DNA of 64,000 nt. It comes from Amblyomma americanum. Lineage: Eukaryota > Arthropoda > Arachnida > Ixodida > Ixodidae. The DNA lies in NCBI RefSeq assembly GCF_052857255.1, contig NC_135505.1, positions 65,646,149-65,710,148 of the forward strand, given 5' to 3'. The first letter of the stretch is position 1. The number at the start of each line of letters is the position of its first letter. The position numbers were made by a program, and so were the translations under genes. Shown here piece by piece: positions 1-11,594 of this stretch. The notes under the pieces are model-generated. The model saw nothing but the letters and a program-made list of their open reading frames with translations. It made no database searches and was not told where the DNA came from.

Positions 1-945
1 TACCATTGTCCTCCATAAAGTTAGCAACAAAATTCTAATAAGGAAGGGCGTCAGGCAAGAAGACACGACCTCTCTAATGCTATTCACCGCCTGTTTACAG
101 GAGGTATTTTGAGGTCTGAATTGGGAACTGTTAGAGATAAGAGTTAATTGAGAATACCGTAAATAATCTGCGATTCGCTTATGTTATTGCCTTGCTGAGT
201 CACTCAGGAAATGAACTGCAAATAATGATCATTGAGTTAGACAGACAGACCAGAACGGTGGGTCTTAAAATTGACATGCAGAAAACCAATGTGACGTTCA
301 ACTGTCTAGCAAGGGAACACCAGTTCATCACAATTGGAAGCGAGGTGCTGGAAGTGGTAAAAGTATACGTCTACTTACGGCAGGTGGTGAAAGCCGATCC
401 GGGTCATGAGCAGGAAATAACTAGAAGGATAAGAATGGGGTGGAGCGCATATGGCATGTTCTCTCAGACCATGAGTGGCAGTTTGCAAATTTCCCTCAAG
501 AAAAAAGTGTAGGACAGCTGTATCTTAACGGTACTCACCTATGGGGCAGAAACGTGGTCTAACGAAATGAGTTCAGCTTAAGTTAAGAACAACGCAGCGA
601 GGCACGGAAAGAAGAATGATAGGTGTAACGTTAAGAGACCGAAAGCGGGCAGAGTGGGTGAGGGAACAAACGCCGGTTAATGACATGAAATCAAGAGGAA
701 GAAATGGGCTCGGGCACGGCTTGTATTGCGAAGGAAAGATAACCGCTGGTCTTTAAGGGTAACGTAGGGGATTACAAGAGAGTGCAAGCGTAGCAGGGGC
801 CGGCAGAATGTTAGGTGGGCGGATTAGAATAGAACATTTGCAGGGATAGCGTACGTATGCGCAGCTGGTTAAGGACAGGGTTAATTGGAGAGACATAGGA
901 GAGACTTTTGACCTGCTGTGAGTTAGTCAGGCTAATGAGATGAAG
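1..945 (+). mobile_element. RTE-type LINE remnant (reverse transcriptase 3' half)
   Basis: Degenerate plus-strand reverse transcriptase of an RTE-clade non-LTR retrotransposon. The left edge enters inside the RT (a frame reading RKGVRQEDTTSLMLFTACLQ, matching the usual GVRQGD...LFTACLE block). The best open stretch, 192-512, carries the block LKIDMQKTNVTFN and the tail motif EVLEVVKVYVYLRQVVKADP, normally EYVYLGQLV. After 512 the frame is broken, but RTE C-terminal blocks are still readable (LTVLTYGAETW near 535; NWRDIGETFDLL near 885-920). Frameshifts and stops show an old dead copy. The 5' part lies outside the window. Family assignment rests on remembered RT motifs. Confidence 0.78.
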
Positions 946-3692
946 GAAAACTATATATCGCTTCGTGTTGCCTGTGACAAGGGAACAGGCGCGATAAACT
1001 CTGTTACAGAGCCCCTGTCGGCAGTCAATCCTTCCGGCTTTACACCAAACCTGTCACTTTTTGCGCGATGCGAGAGATGAGTACATGGCACGAAGAGGCC
1101 CAAGCACTCACCACCGGTCTCCGCTCGGTGGCTGGATGCGGCAATCCTGCTTTTCGAAGTGCGCGCTAGTGAAGCCTCCGGAAGTAAGTGGCATGTCCCG
1201 GAAGTTCGGTGTCTGCTGCAATTTCAATAAAGAAAGTCGCGTCTTTCACCTGCCGTCCGTTTTTTTTCGCGTTGCTTTCGTGTAACGTGTACTGTAATGT
1301 CAAAGGAATAAGCACGCTCAACGCGATAAATGTGAGTATTGTTTAAGAAACACTGTAATTTCCGAAATCCAAAGAAAACAGGCATGCAGGTCTCGCCCTG
1401 CCCCGGATAAGGGGTACGCGCAAAAAACACCATGTTCTTACCTGGTTCTTGTCTTCCGAGCGTAATTAAGAGAAATAGTGCACTGACGGTGTGTCTAGGT
1501 CATCCTAAAACCAAATCCGAGTTGGTGGCGAAGTATGTCTCTTCTCATAGATGGCAGGTGATGTTTATATCTTTAGCGTAATAATTACCTCCCAGACGTG
1601 CTTTTATCCTAATTTCGCAGCGAAGCAATGTTTCAGCTGCACTGAGTGAGGGATACAGTTGACGAAAAAGACGAATGCTGCAACGCGCGCGGCAAGCGCT
1701 GATGTCAACACCACCAATCATTATGAATGAAAGCCCATTCAGGCATAATTTTCTACAGTACGAAAAAGTATATGATATACTCCGTCGAAACAGCTGGACA
1801 ATATCATTTGGAGGCGCTAATGTCAACCAGCAGAACACCGTCGGCACCTCAAAAGGTAGTAGCCTCGTCGTCCCCATGGTTCGCTCTAAAAATAATTCCG
1901 TAAAATCTTCACTATAAAGTCGGCTGCCTGCTGAAGGTTTCCACATTTTTTTTCTTAAATTTACCCCCCCCCCCCCCCCGCAGATGGTATAACTTGGGCT
2001 TAGCGCGCGACAACCTGCATCACAACAAAGAGCACAGTCGGAGACACAGCTCAGCAGAATAGGGTTCGTACGTGCTGTGTGCAGCGAAGTCCTTTAGTGC
2101 GCTGGCGTCATTCCGTTGCAATTCATTGGAAGCTTATTTTTGAAACGTCTTTCCAGAAGGCTTCGCTAGTCTTCTTATGCAGTGGTCGGTTCAGCATGTA
2201 GGCATTATCGCGTAAAAAGACGAGAACGTCAAAAAGACGGAATGCTAAGTGGAAAAAGAGAACTGAAACTAAAAAACTGTGCTAAAGTCCGATTTCTTGC
2301 GCTGCCTAAGTCTAACTACCGGGACAAGGCGGCTTACTTTCAGTGGCTTCACCTTTGTTTATCCTATGCGCCATCAACACATCTAATGGAGATCAATGGT
2401 ACTCACTGGATATTCCAGGGAGGAACGACGCGCCGAAGCAGCCGAAACCGCGACGCTGCCCAAGAAAGGCGCCTTTGTATACCAGTTCGCGCTAACACAA
2501 GTAGCACTGTCAACGACATGGCGCAAATGTAAGATTGATATAGAAGTAATTTCAATTTAAATGTAAAGTAGTACTCGTATGGGGTACAATAAAAAGCATA
2601 GCCGTCAAGTATGTGGGAATGGTGCGAGCTTCAAACTAGTTGCAACCTTGATTAGCGATAAGTTTTGGTTTTGAGAAGGCGATTTTATTGATTTGAGCTT
2701 TTTCGTCGTATAAGACCACTGTGCTGTGAAACACTTTCGGGTCTTTTTCTTAACGAGTGACAATTATAGAGACTTCTTTTTTAAATACACTTTTGCAACT
2801 GTTTATTGAAAAAAAAAATCTGGTGTCTCAAGCGTCAGGAAGAGAAAAAAAACGAATTCACTTGGTACTTTTTTTTTCAGTAAAGACGCGACTTGACGCA
2901 AGTAAACATCTGGGACAGACATTAAGCATGTAATAAATGGGATCTAACCACTGAGGAAATTATTTACATTTAAGGGTGAGTATATCTCCTGCACTATACA
3001 TTCACTCAACGTACTAACGTCTATGTTAAGCCTAAGCAGAAAGGTGCTGCTGCCCCGTCTCAGACATCAGCAGTCTTATCTCAGAAACACTGGAGCTGCT
3101 TGTGAGCAAGCATGCCACATGCACTTGCACGCTGAATGACACATCTCCAAAAAGGGGTGATAATACCATTCTTAAGACATAGCGCGAAAATCCGTTGATA
3201 ACTTAGTTCTTTAGAAAGGGTTGACGTCGTTTAAAGGCATTTCCTGAAAGCAACCAGCGCGTGTGTAAGGCTCCGCTAGCATTGGCCCGAAATTTCACCG
3301 GTTGGTGCACTGGCTGAAACATTGTTCACAGAGAGGTATCAAACAAGAAAAAGGAACTGTTCGACTTTCTTAGCCCAAACGCAAGCGCTTTTGCGTCTCT
3401 TCGCCTGTCTTGAGTTACAGCAATGACCATCGCGGCGAGTAATCTCCGTGGTGTCTCGTTGCCAGCGTATCCTTCAGATAAGCGACAGCCCTATGTGGCG
3501 TGCGATGCGAGCCGCTTGACTTCCCCGTACAGTTCGTTGCGGAAACCATCACGGCGTATGCCTTGTGTGCCTTTCCACCGGACGAGGAATTCTGCTTCTG
3601 CCTGAGCAGCGTGAAGAAAGTACCCGTTCAGTGCATCTGAAATTTTTCATGTGCATTCCTGGATCGTACGTGAGAAAACACTGCCAATAAAG
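946..3692. other. No gene recognised; upstream flank of the coiled-coil/CCP gene
   Basis: No coding region can be supported here. Small open frames at 1061-1285, 1545-1946 and 2182-2532 show no domain. A GC-richer part (about 1000-1260) ends near an AATAAA (1226-1231) and could be an LTR or short repeat edge. The stretch just upstream of 3693 presumably holds the promoter and 5' UTR of the downstream gene, but I see no convincing core promoter. Confidence 0.5.
1964..1979. repeat. Poly-C homopolymer run
   Basis: Sixteen consecutive C bases, preceded by T-rich sequence. A simple low-complexity run whose exact length in an assembly is unreliable. Confidence 0.95.
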
Positions 3693-5541
3693 ATGGGCAC
3701 TGCCAGGGAGCTTCATATGCAAGTGCTTGTGGCGACGCTGTTTGTGTTCCTACCAGCTTCTGTGAGGATGACGGAAGGCGATTGTAAGTGCTGCTCAGAC
3801 GTCTTGAAGGCGGTGGAGAAACTTAAAGAGGAGCTTAAACTCCTAAACGATGAGGTGAGTGCCTCGAAAAACGACATAAATAATCTGCAGCAACCGTTCA
3901 TGAGAGCTCAGGGTGATATTCAAGATTTGAAGGCTGGCGTCAACAAAGTCAGCACAACAATTCAGGAGGACGAAAGCAAAATACGCCAGATTCAAGCAGA
4001 CATTAGTGAAATGAAAGCGGAAAGAACTGACCTCCGCGAAGCTGTGGAACGAGTGAAGCGGGACTTGCATCAAGATAGGCTACAGACTAACCAAAGCATT
4101 GCTGCAGTCCATGCAGAAACAAAGCGGCTGGCTGAAGTTTTGATGCCTCCGATGCAGAGAATCATGGCCTCCCTTCCAAACAAATTGGCCAAAATTGAGC
4201 GGCTTGACAAAGCTGGACAACGCGTCATGGAACTCTTGGCTTCCTCGCAACGAGAAACTAATATACCTGATACAAACCAGGACCACAGCTCCGAAAGAAA
4301 AAAAGCCGCAAGCACACCCACCCAAAAAATACATCAGAGCGTTCCGACGGAGGTATCATCTCAAGGCAGCGCTGGCGAGGAGAACCATGACAATGAATTG
4401 CTAGGCTACACTTCACAACTTGAACGAGTTACTAACCCTTTTCCGTTACCTTTCCACAATGTCTCTATTCGAGATGTTCAGGGTTTCGCAGCTGACAATG
4501 ATTCATACGTTCTTGGAAATGTTTCCAATACATTTTTAAAAGATGGAAACCTAACTCAAAGGGCTTTCGATGGCATCGGAGAAATTGAACTTGTTGGAGC
4601 GGAAGAAAATTTTCCGATCGTGATGAGAGAGAGTGATATTGGAGGCTGCACGGGATTCGGCACTTCTAACCACTCTGCCTCGACAACTCCGTCGGCGCCT
4701 TGCTATCATTTAACTAATGACTCGGAGAAGAACAGTGACCAATGGAATAATAACGAGCTGCCGATTGAAAACGTCATGCGTGTGATGGCTCAGAAGCTTC
4801 TCAATCTACAAAAAATCTTCGATGATGGCGCATGTGTTAGCAGGGTATCACAGCTTGAAGATAGGAGTGCTCTTGTGAATGCAAATCTGTCTGAACTCCA
4901 CCTTTTGGTATCAAGCTACAAGGCACTGGACACTGATGCCATCAAAGAAATGGAAACTACCATCGCCAACATGAGTGACGTTGTGAACGAGGCTCTGGTA
5001 AAATTGGAAAAACGCGTGTTGACCGAACTGGACGGCAGGACCGCAGAGAACACGCGCAATACAACTGCAGTTTGGGAGAGCTTGCAGAGTATCCTCAATA
5101 GGATTGAAGAGATCGAGTTTGGTCTGAATTCGACGATTGCTAAAGATGACTCTCTTCGTCTGATGAATGTCAGCCTGGCTACACTAGAGGCTCAGTTGTT
5201 GGCGCTTAACGACTCTGTGGAAACCGCTGGTTCAGAGGAGATTATGGAACTGAAATCAGAACTAAGAAACCTGAGTGAGTCGCTACAAGCACCAATAAGT
5301 GATTTTGACCGACGCATCCAACAGAGTTTGTCTTTAACTAGTGCTTTAAAGGAGGCTCTGGATAATGTAACCAGCTGGTTGGAAGTGGTAAGTGAGAACG
5401 CCAAAAAAAGCGTCATCGCAGGCGACCTCAAGCTCCAGACAATAACGGAAGAACTTGGGCGAGTGTTCAGGGCAGAAAAACTGAAGCAAGACATGCAAAA
5501 CGTCACAGATTCACTTCTCGGAATCCAAGGCGGGCACCCTG
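3693..5541 (+). CDS. Exon 1 of a secreted coiled-coil/CCP/Ig protein (Hikaru genki-like architecture)
   Basis: First coding exon of a four-exon gene. The ATG at 3693 is chosen because a signal peptide follows at once (residues about 10-26, core VLVATLFVFLPASV); a second Met at residue 9 could also start. The mature part opens with a Cys cluster (CKCC, residues 31-34), a candidate for interchain disulfides, followed by about 550 residues of charged, heptad-like sequence with two coiled-coil blocks (residues about 35-190 and 370-610) around a Ser/Thr/Asn-rich middle with many N-X-S/T sites. The exon ends at a GTAAAT donor (5542) in phase 1. It joins in frame to 16226-16486, 19156-19491 and 22231-22415; total 2631 nt, divisible by three. 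Likely extracellular and perhaps oligomeric through the coil. I do not recognise the coiled-coil half. Extra exons in the long first intron are not excluded. Confidence 0.72.
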
Positions 5542-5606
5542 GTAAATATATTTTCTGAACTTGAATACACACTATACCAAACCGTACGGGCCCCAATCTA
5601 AGGCAC

Positions 5607-5681
5607 GAGCCCGGGCCGGGCCTGAGCATTGCAATCCGAAACCGGCCAAGAACGGCAGCTTCAATCCCTGGCCCGGCCCGG
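5607..5681. repeat. GC-rich inverted repeat
   Basis: GCCCGGGCCGGGCC near 5607 is followed about 45 bases later by its exact reverse complement GGCCCGGCCCGGGC near 5668. They can form a 14 bp GC-only stem. Further CCCGGCC-like words lie up to about 5750. The surrounding DNA is AT-rich, so this is a compositional island, possibly part of a small DNA-transposon relic. No target duplication was identified. Confidence 0.6.
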
Positions 5682-7185
5682 GCCCGCCATATTACCTGTC
5701 TACTGAGCTCGTACCCGACCCGCGTAGCTGAATGTGAGGCCCGGCCTCGTTCCCGCGGCAGCTGAAAAGCTAAATTACTCACTGTGTGTCCTGGCACGCA
5801 CAGTGGCCAGCAGAGGCTCTTACATTGCAAATGGTTTTGAAAAAATTGTTTGGGTAAACACAAGAAGACAAGTATGCCGGATAGCCAGCCAGGATTTTTG
5901 AGCAATAATTTTGTGTGTGAGTAGCCCTGAAATTCCGAGAGCCAAATCAAACCACATACGCGCCATAAATTTTGCGTTACCTCTATATTTTGGCCAGTCG
6001 TCTTATAGTGTGCGCGATGTTCAAACTTATAGACGTCCTGTATGCCGAACTAATGACGTTTCATTTTTTAATGTCCACGATTTCGCTGGTTGAATCGATG
6101 GCCCCACCTGGATTGATTGTATGGAAACGGCAATTTAAAGTGGTTGCTCATATCGGAGAATGTGTTCGAAGAACCAAAGTGTCCAAGACCATTACACCCT
6201 TCTCCAACTGCATTTATCGTGGCATCGAATATTTGTATGTGCCTTCTTAGAGGAGTTTTGAATCATGATGCATACTTTTTAAACAGCCTAGTGCATTCCT
6301 TTCTGAAGATATTTTATATAGAAGGCGTCCGAAATCATAGAACACAGATTCTTGTTTGGAAAGCCGTGAACGATACATCGATGCGTTCGTGGCTACAGGA
6401 CTGTACAAAGCAGACCTTTCTTCATGTAGTGGGATACAGAAAGGCGATAGCTAAATTTTGCAAACCAGTTTAATTATTTTAGTGCAAAACATCATATTGT
6501 TATAGCTGCTGGCCTTCAACACCGAAGGCTACTTGAGTTAAGAAAACTCCTGAATTACATAGAGGATTGAAATATAGAAAATCCAAAATAAAAGCATTTT
6601 TTGGTATCATTATATGTCCGCTTTGCCGTATTGAACATGGCGACAAAGCCATCTCTGCTCGTGGTGGTCCAACTGGAACCACAGATTGATCTTCTGCCTC
6701 ATAAAAGACGTAAACTGAGTTATTGCTGCATTGAAGCGACACCGGTTCATGATTGCGAAATGTAGAAAAGCCATCGTCGAGAGCTTAATATTTGGAATTT
6801 CTAGCGTACTGTTATAGAAATATTGATGGTAATGGTCCATTCTTGCGATGTGTAGCGAAATCTTTATTTTCAAATGTTTCAGTGCTCACATCGAACAATT
6901 AAGACTGCCGTAGAAAAGCAATAGAGAACGTTTTTAACGCTCAGAGAATTAATCAAAAACATTCAATCATGTTGATTGTTTTAGCGAAATCTTTTAATAC
7001 ATGAAAACCTGCGTTCATAAACTCTTTCCCGCTAGAAGCTTATTTTGTCCTCAATGTTTTTTTATGTTCGGTATTGGGAACAATGATGGCGATTGTAAAC
7101 ATTTGAACACTGGGCTCGACTCTCGTTTTAACGGCCTTGCACTAGGCAGCTACACTCTCGTACCCTAAAGCACATACAACATATT

Positions 7186-7640
7186 TGATTACTTATTTAT
7201 TTATTTACAAATACTGCGGTCTCAACGAGACCAAGCAGGTGGGCATGTCGTACAACATATTCTCTCGATTAACATCAATTACAAATAAGCTCTTGCTTTA
7301 ACATGTGAAAGAGAACAAAACATGGGAAGAGAACAAAAGTGAACAAGCACACATTTCAGTTATGCAGAATGTAGAATTATTAGGCAACTAAAGTCAATTT
7401 GTCGTTTTCTTTTCGGACACTACAACGCAAATTAATGCCTGTCCAGTCGTACAATCAAAGTGCAGAGACTCTACTGAAGTGTCGTCCTCGGCTTTTCAAA
7501 GTAAAATCAATGTCTGCTATTTCTTTACACACCCTGTACCTAACCAGGTCTTTCAGGCAAACCAGCCGATAATTTTCAAAACTCGGTGTGTTAAGGTGGA
7601 AACATTGCTTTTGCGGAAATGTAATACCCGTCCTCGAACA
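7186..7640 (-). mobile_element. Probable CR1-like LINE 3' end, antisense
   Basis: Read on the minus strand, this segment ends in a GCAGTATTTGTAAATAAATA-type tail. The same arrangement (TTTA repeats, then TTACAA, then ATACTGC) forms the 3' end of the long LINE at 23930. No RT motif is readable, so this would be a 5'-truncated 3' UTR fragment. Its far boundary is a guess. Confidence 0.42.
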
Positions 7641-8370
7641 AGTAAATAAAAGATAGGTGAATAATGTTATCTAGTTTGCTGAGTAACAAATTTATGACAG
7701 TTAATCTCTTAAAAAACAGATGGGCGCCTACCTGGATGCAGAAATTTTTAACTGACCATGATCACGAGCAATATCTGTTTTATAACTTTCATAATGCGAT
7801 TAACGTCGGCACCGTGGCTCAAAAAATTTTGGCCATTTCTAGCGCAATTCGAAAATCACGCGCCGGCTGTGCGCGCCCAGTGACGTCGGTCAAACTGGGC
7901 TACATCGCGGCAAACAGCCCAAAGCAAGAAGCGAGAAACAGAACCGTAAGACGGTGCGCACGCCTCTGATTGACGTCATTTGATTATAAAGGTCAGCTTG
8001 CGAACACAGCTGCCCTGCGAGTTTCGAAATGCTCGAGAAATGCCAAAACGATTACCATCACCGTCATCGCTGATGGTAATCGCGTTTTAGAAATGCTAAA
8101 GCAGACATGGCTATTAGTAATGGTTAGCTACAAACCTCTATTTGCAATTGTAAAGTTAAGTAGTCGTGCTTATGTCGTTATAAAATTTTGGCCTTGTGCT
8201 TTTTTTCTATAGCGCACACTTTTGGGAAGTTGATTCGCCTCCTTCATGACATCCTTCGGCACAGTTTATTCCTGTAGGGCAGAAGCCACTTTTTTGTCTT
8301 AGAAACTGTTTTCAAAAGGAGTGTCCTCCTTTTTAGAAACGGCTGAGATATAAAGCCTCTAGCCATCGAA

Positions 8371-9322
8371 CCCGGCAGAAGGCGAGGGCGAAGACAAGAC
8401 AGACATTGACAGCCAAATTAGGAGCACTTTCTTAGTTAAACCAGTGCCCAGAAACATGGACCCGAAGAACCACGAAGGAAGACGGGCGGCGAGATCATTG
8501 GAGTTGGACAGGTTCCTAAAGAAGAAACAGATGGTTCTGTATGTTGACGCGTCCAAGTACAGAACGAAGGAAAACGCTAGGGCGGTAGCAGTAGTGAACG
8601 CCAATGGGAAGATAATTACTGGTGCATCAGTGCGCACAAGGACAACTCAAGCAGCGGAAGAGATCGCCATAGCTCTAGCCCTGACTGAAGCCCATCGGCA
8701 GGGACTGAGTTACTGGATAGCGACGGATTCTCAGGCTGCAGCGAGGGCATACAGAGATGGCAGGATCGGCCAAAAAGCCGCGAGGATTCTCTTCGCACAA
8801 AACCAACACAGACATGGATCAAACAACACACACATTCAACACACCATCATTTGGGTCCCTGACACTGGGGTTGAGGGAAATCTCATGGCAGACACCGTTG
8901 TCCGAGGGTTCACGAACCGGAGGGCGGGTTTGCCGGTCGAACCCTTCAGCACGCCAGAATCGTACGGGGAGGCAATGAAGGCGTTGTTGGGAGCGCGCAA
9001 GAAGTACTCGACTCCGGCGGATATCCTCAACAGAGAGCAGGCCACCACGCTCAGAAGACTACAAACAGACACCTACCCAAGCAGAGCCATGTATCATAAA
9101 ATGTGGCCGAACAGATATGCGAAAGAGTGCGTGTGGTGTGGGGGCTACGCCACAACGTACCACGCCACCTGGGGCTGTGAAAAAAGCCCTTTACTACCAA
9201 AGATAAATAGCCCTAGTCTAGAGCAGTGGGAGGCCCTCCTGGCTGACTCCGGCCCGAGCACACAGCTTATGCTGGTGACGAGGGCCAAGGCAGCGGCGGA
9301 GGCCAACGGGATCCTGGACTAG
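8371..9322 (+). CDS. LINE ORF2 C-terminal part: RNase H domain and CCHC-like tail
   Basis: Open from the truncation point to the TAG at 9320. The RNase H domain shows the acidic set: D in VLYVDASKYRTKE, E in AAEEIAIALAL, D in IATDSQAA, and D in the NLMAD position. The usual WVPGHxG loop reads WVPDTGVEG, so the conserved GH is replaced. The tail holds a C-W-C-x-H-x-C cluster (CVWCGGYATTYHATWGC) typical of I-type LINE C-termini. Being 5'-truncated, it lacks endonuclease and RT and cannot move by itself. No native start codon is expected; the frame runs in from the truncation. Confidence 0.85.
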
Positions 9323-9420
9323 GGAATACCGACCACTGCAGCTCCACTTCTATCTATCCCCAACACCCTACTCCCTTACTCTTCCTTCTGTGAAAATAAA
9401 TGTTTTTACTACTACTACTA
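8371..9420 (+). mobile_element. 5'-truncated RNase H-bearing LINE with perfect 12 bp target duplication
   Basis: A short plus-strand copy of an I/R1-superclade LINE. It is flanked on both sides by CTAGCCATCGAA (8359-8370 and 9421-9432), a perfect 12 bp target site duplication. The 3' end is a short UTR with AATAAA and a (TAC)n tail right before the duplication, as expected for target-primed insertion. The 5' end is truncated inside the RT-RNase H linker. The perfect duplication and unbroken frame suggest a young insertion. It lies in intron 1 of the coiled-coil/CCP/Ig gene, in the same orientation as the gene. Confidence 0.88.
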
Positions 9421-9432
9421 CTAGCCATCGAA

Positions 9433-10049
9433 ATAAAAGAAATCATGGGTTCATGGGTAATTTATATTGAAGTACTGCCTAGCATGCTCTTACAAATCAC
9501 GCTCTAGTATCTTTCCAGATCTATAAGTTTTAATGATTGCGAGTGCTAATTGGAGACCATTTTTGAACTCCAAGTTTTCATTTTGAAGACTGCCTGCCTA
9601 ACTCGTCAAGAAATTTGAAGAACATTTTTTTCGACATTCCTTCTCAGAAAACTGGCAAATGCTGTTTACCTGGCGCTCCAGAGTTGCGCCTGTCTTTAAA
9701 TATAGCTGTTCATGTCACGCCGTCCGACTGAGTGCGATAACAGGATGAGGTTTTTACTGCCGCAGATAGAAAGAGAGCGTGTTTGAAGTAACGAATTTTC
9801 ACTGAGTCCTAGGAGATGACAATGTTGCTACTTGCACTGTCCGGTTGACCGGCTACTTCTACGCTAAACAAATCTCATAAGACCTTAAATACCGTTTACT
9901 GGTATAAGGAAAAAACAGTCTTATAACACGATACTTAGCATTCGGTGTCAGAAGTGCTTTTTGACAAGGTTTAAAACTCAGTCCTAGAAGCAAAATTAGG
10001 AATTTTAATGGACGGAGTTTAAGGTCCTAAAGCTACACAAAAGCAAAAA
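9433..10049. other. Intron 1 spacer, nothing recognised
   Basis: AT-rich sequence between the truncated RNase H LINE and the antisense SINE. No open frame, repeat or RNA gene is supported here. Confidence 0.6.
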
Positions 10050-10224
10050 CTGGTATTGTAATGGAGGGCTCCGGAATAATTCACGCCACCAGGGGTTCTT
10101 TAATGTGTCCTCACATCGTACAGCACACGCCTGTTTTAATACATAAATTCCATTGCAGTACGACCGCACAGGGCGGGATCGAACCCGCCACCTTAGGTCA
10201 GCATCCAAACGCCAAACCTTCTAA
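10050..10224 (-). mobile_element. tRNA-derived SINE (Ruka-like), antisense, degenerate
   Basis: Reverse complement of the family seen cleanly at 43200. It contains GAGGGCTCCGGAATAATTC, the TTAATGTGTCCTCACATCGTAC block (normally GTGCACTGACATCGCAC) and a B-box in antisense form (GGGATCGAACCCGCC). The head region is decayed. It abuts the minisatellite-bearing element, so the two may have been mobilised or inserted together. Confidence 0.72.
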
Positions 10225-10685
10225 ACCGCGACTTCGGGTAGATCTAGTAGAGGCGGACACGAAAGAACAGCACACGTCAAAACAGCATGCGTCAAAACAG
10301 CATGCGTCAAAACAGCATGCGTCAAAACAGCAGAGCACAAAGCAGCAGAGGGAAAAAACGACACAGTGACACAACGGCACAGGGAAAAAACAGCATGGCG
10401 ACAAAACAACACAGGGAAAGGACAGCACGCGTCAGAACAGCACACCGGACAAAACGGCACAGGGAAAAAACAGCAAACCGAAAAAAACAGCATTACGACA
10501 GAAGAGCGCGAGAAAAAACAGCACGACGACGAAACAGCGCATCGGTGCGCGGTGCAGCTGCTGGAGGGGTGACTATATCATGGCCATAACCGCAAACGGT
10601 AAACCACCACACATGCGGCAGCAATCTTTGGAGTTAGCGACTGCTCGTTTCGCTGGTTCATTAAGAAACAAGAAACAGGGCATGC
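10225..10685 (+). repeat. Minisatellite-bearing dispersed element, copy 1
   Basis: About 10265-10545 is a degenerate tandem array of units near 16 bp, of the type AAAACAGCATGCGTC; three units at 10278-10326 are identical and later ones vary (AAAACGGCACAGGG, GACGAAACAGC). It is followed by a single-copy flank (about 10550-10685) containing AACGGTAAACCACCACACAT. The array and the flank both recur, inverted, at 14920-15335 (there AACGGTAAATCACAACACAT), so the unit of spread is array plus flank. The long open frames across it (for example 10287-10589) are by-products of the repeat period and not taken as genes. Confidence 0.7.
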
Positions 10686-10838
10686 TTATTCATTGAGTAA
10701 GAGCGTTGATTATTCATTTATTTTTGACCCTAAAGTTGCCCATGGGTCAACTTTGGCCACTGGTGGGTAGCAGCGTTGCTTGAACGGTGCATTTGGCAGA
10801 AGTAGTGGTTATGTAGTCCTTGCTTGCTTGGCTTTAAT

Positions 10839-11131
10839 GATCTCGTTTCTTTCTGTATTATATAAAAGACGAATCTGGGAACCAGAGAGATAAAATGACC
10901 CGGCCATCTGCTCTGCGGTCAAGTGCCCCTGGTAGTCTACATTATTGCACTTGCTATTGCCGCTGGGTTTCGTGACGCTGGCAAAGATCTAGTTTCTTTC
11001 TGTAATATATGTAAGATGAATCTGGGAAACTGAGACGTAAAATGGCCTAGGCATCCGCTCTGAGGTCAAGTGCCCAGGGTAGTTAACCTTAGTGAACTTC
11101 CTGTTGTCGTGGAGTTTCATGACGCTGGTTG
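10839..11131. repeat. Two tandem ~147 bp units
   Basis: The segment starting GATCTCGTTTCTTTCTGTA (10839) is repeated starting GATCTAGTTTCTTTCTGTAA (10986). Matching landmarks at the same spacing are GAATCTGGGAA, GGTCAAGTGCCC, GGTAGT, and a TTTCrTGACGCTGG end. Identity is imperfect, so the duplication is old. No coding capacity is seen. It may be a two-monomer satellite or the tandem part of an unrecognised element. Confidence 0.72.
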
Positions 11132-11540
11132 TAGATTGCTTGCTGATAATGTGTTTAGAGAAGTTTGCGCACATTCGGTGATGGAACGGCGCAGCTATAA
11201 TTTAAACACAACTGCAATATAGCAAGAAATTGCAGCGTTCCTATAGTAGATTATACGATCATGTGAGTAACACCTGACGTCAGTATTTTAGTTCGGGTAG
11301 CTTTTTTTTATTCGTAGATTTTGAATACCATGAAAGGAAGCCCTGCGGTTGGCGCAATTTTTTACGAGTATCTACCAGATTTATGCTCAGCGTGTAACTC
11401 TTGGCTCAATAAATGTATTATACTGCTGCTACTACTATCAGAGCTGAAGTCATCCCATCGGTATAATTATGACCAGCTTTCCTTGGTGTTTATAGTCAAG
11501 CAAACCATACCATATTACCAATTCGCTATTCTTGCTTTGT

Positions 11541-11541
<1 letters not shown>

Positions 11542-11594
<53 letters not shown>

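Larger units (their letters stand above)
5542..8358. other. Intron 1, first part; no gene seen
   Basis: Start of the 10.7 kb first intron of the coiled-coil/CCP/Ig gene. Apart from a GC-rich inverted repeat (5607-5681) and a LINE 3'-end-like segment (7186-7640), the sequence is AT-rich. Open frames here (for example 5972-6473 and 7664-8212) show no domain or motif I recognise. Confidence 0.55.

Noticed and set aside
10287..10589. Open frame of repeated MRQNS-like residues
   Set aside because: It is produced by the period of the ~16 bp minisatellite. All frames and both strands are open there and no start, domain or conserved codon use is seen.
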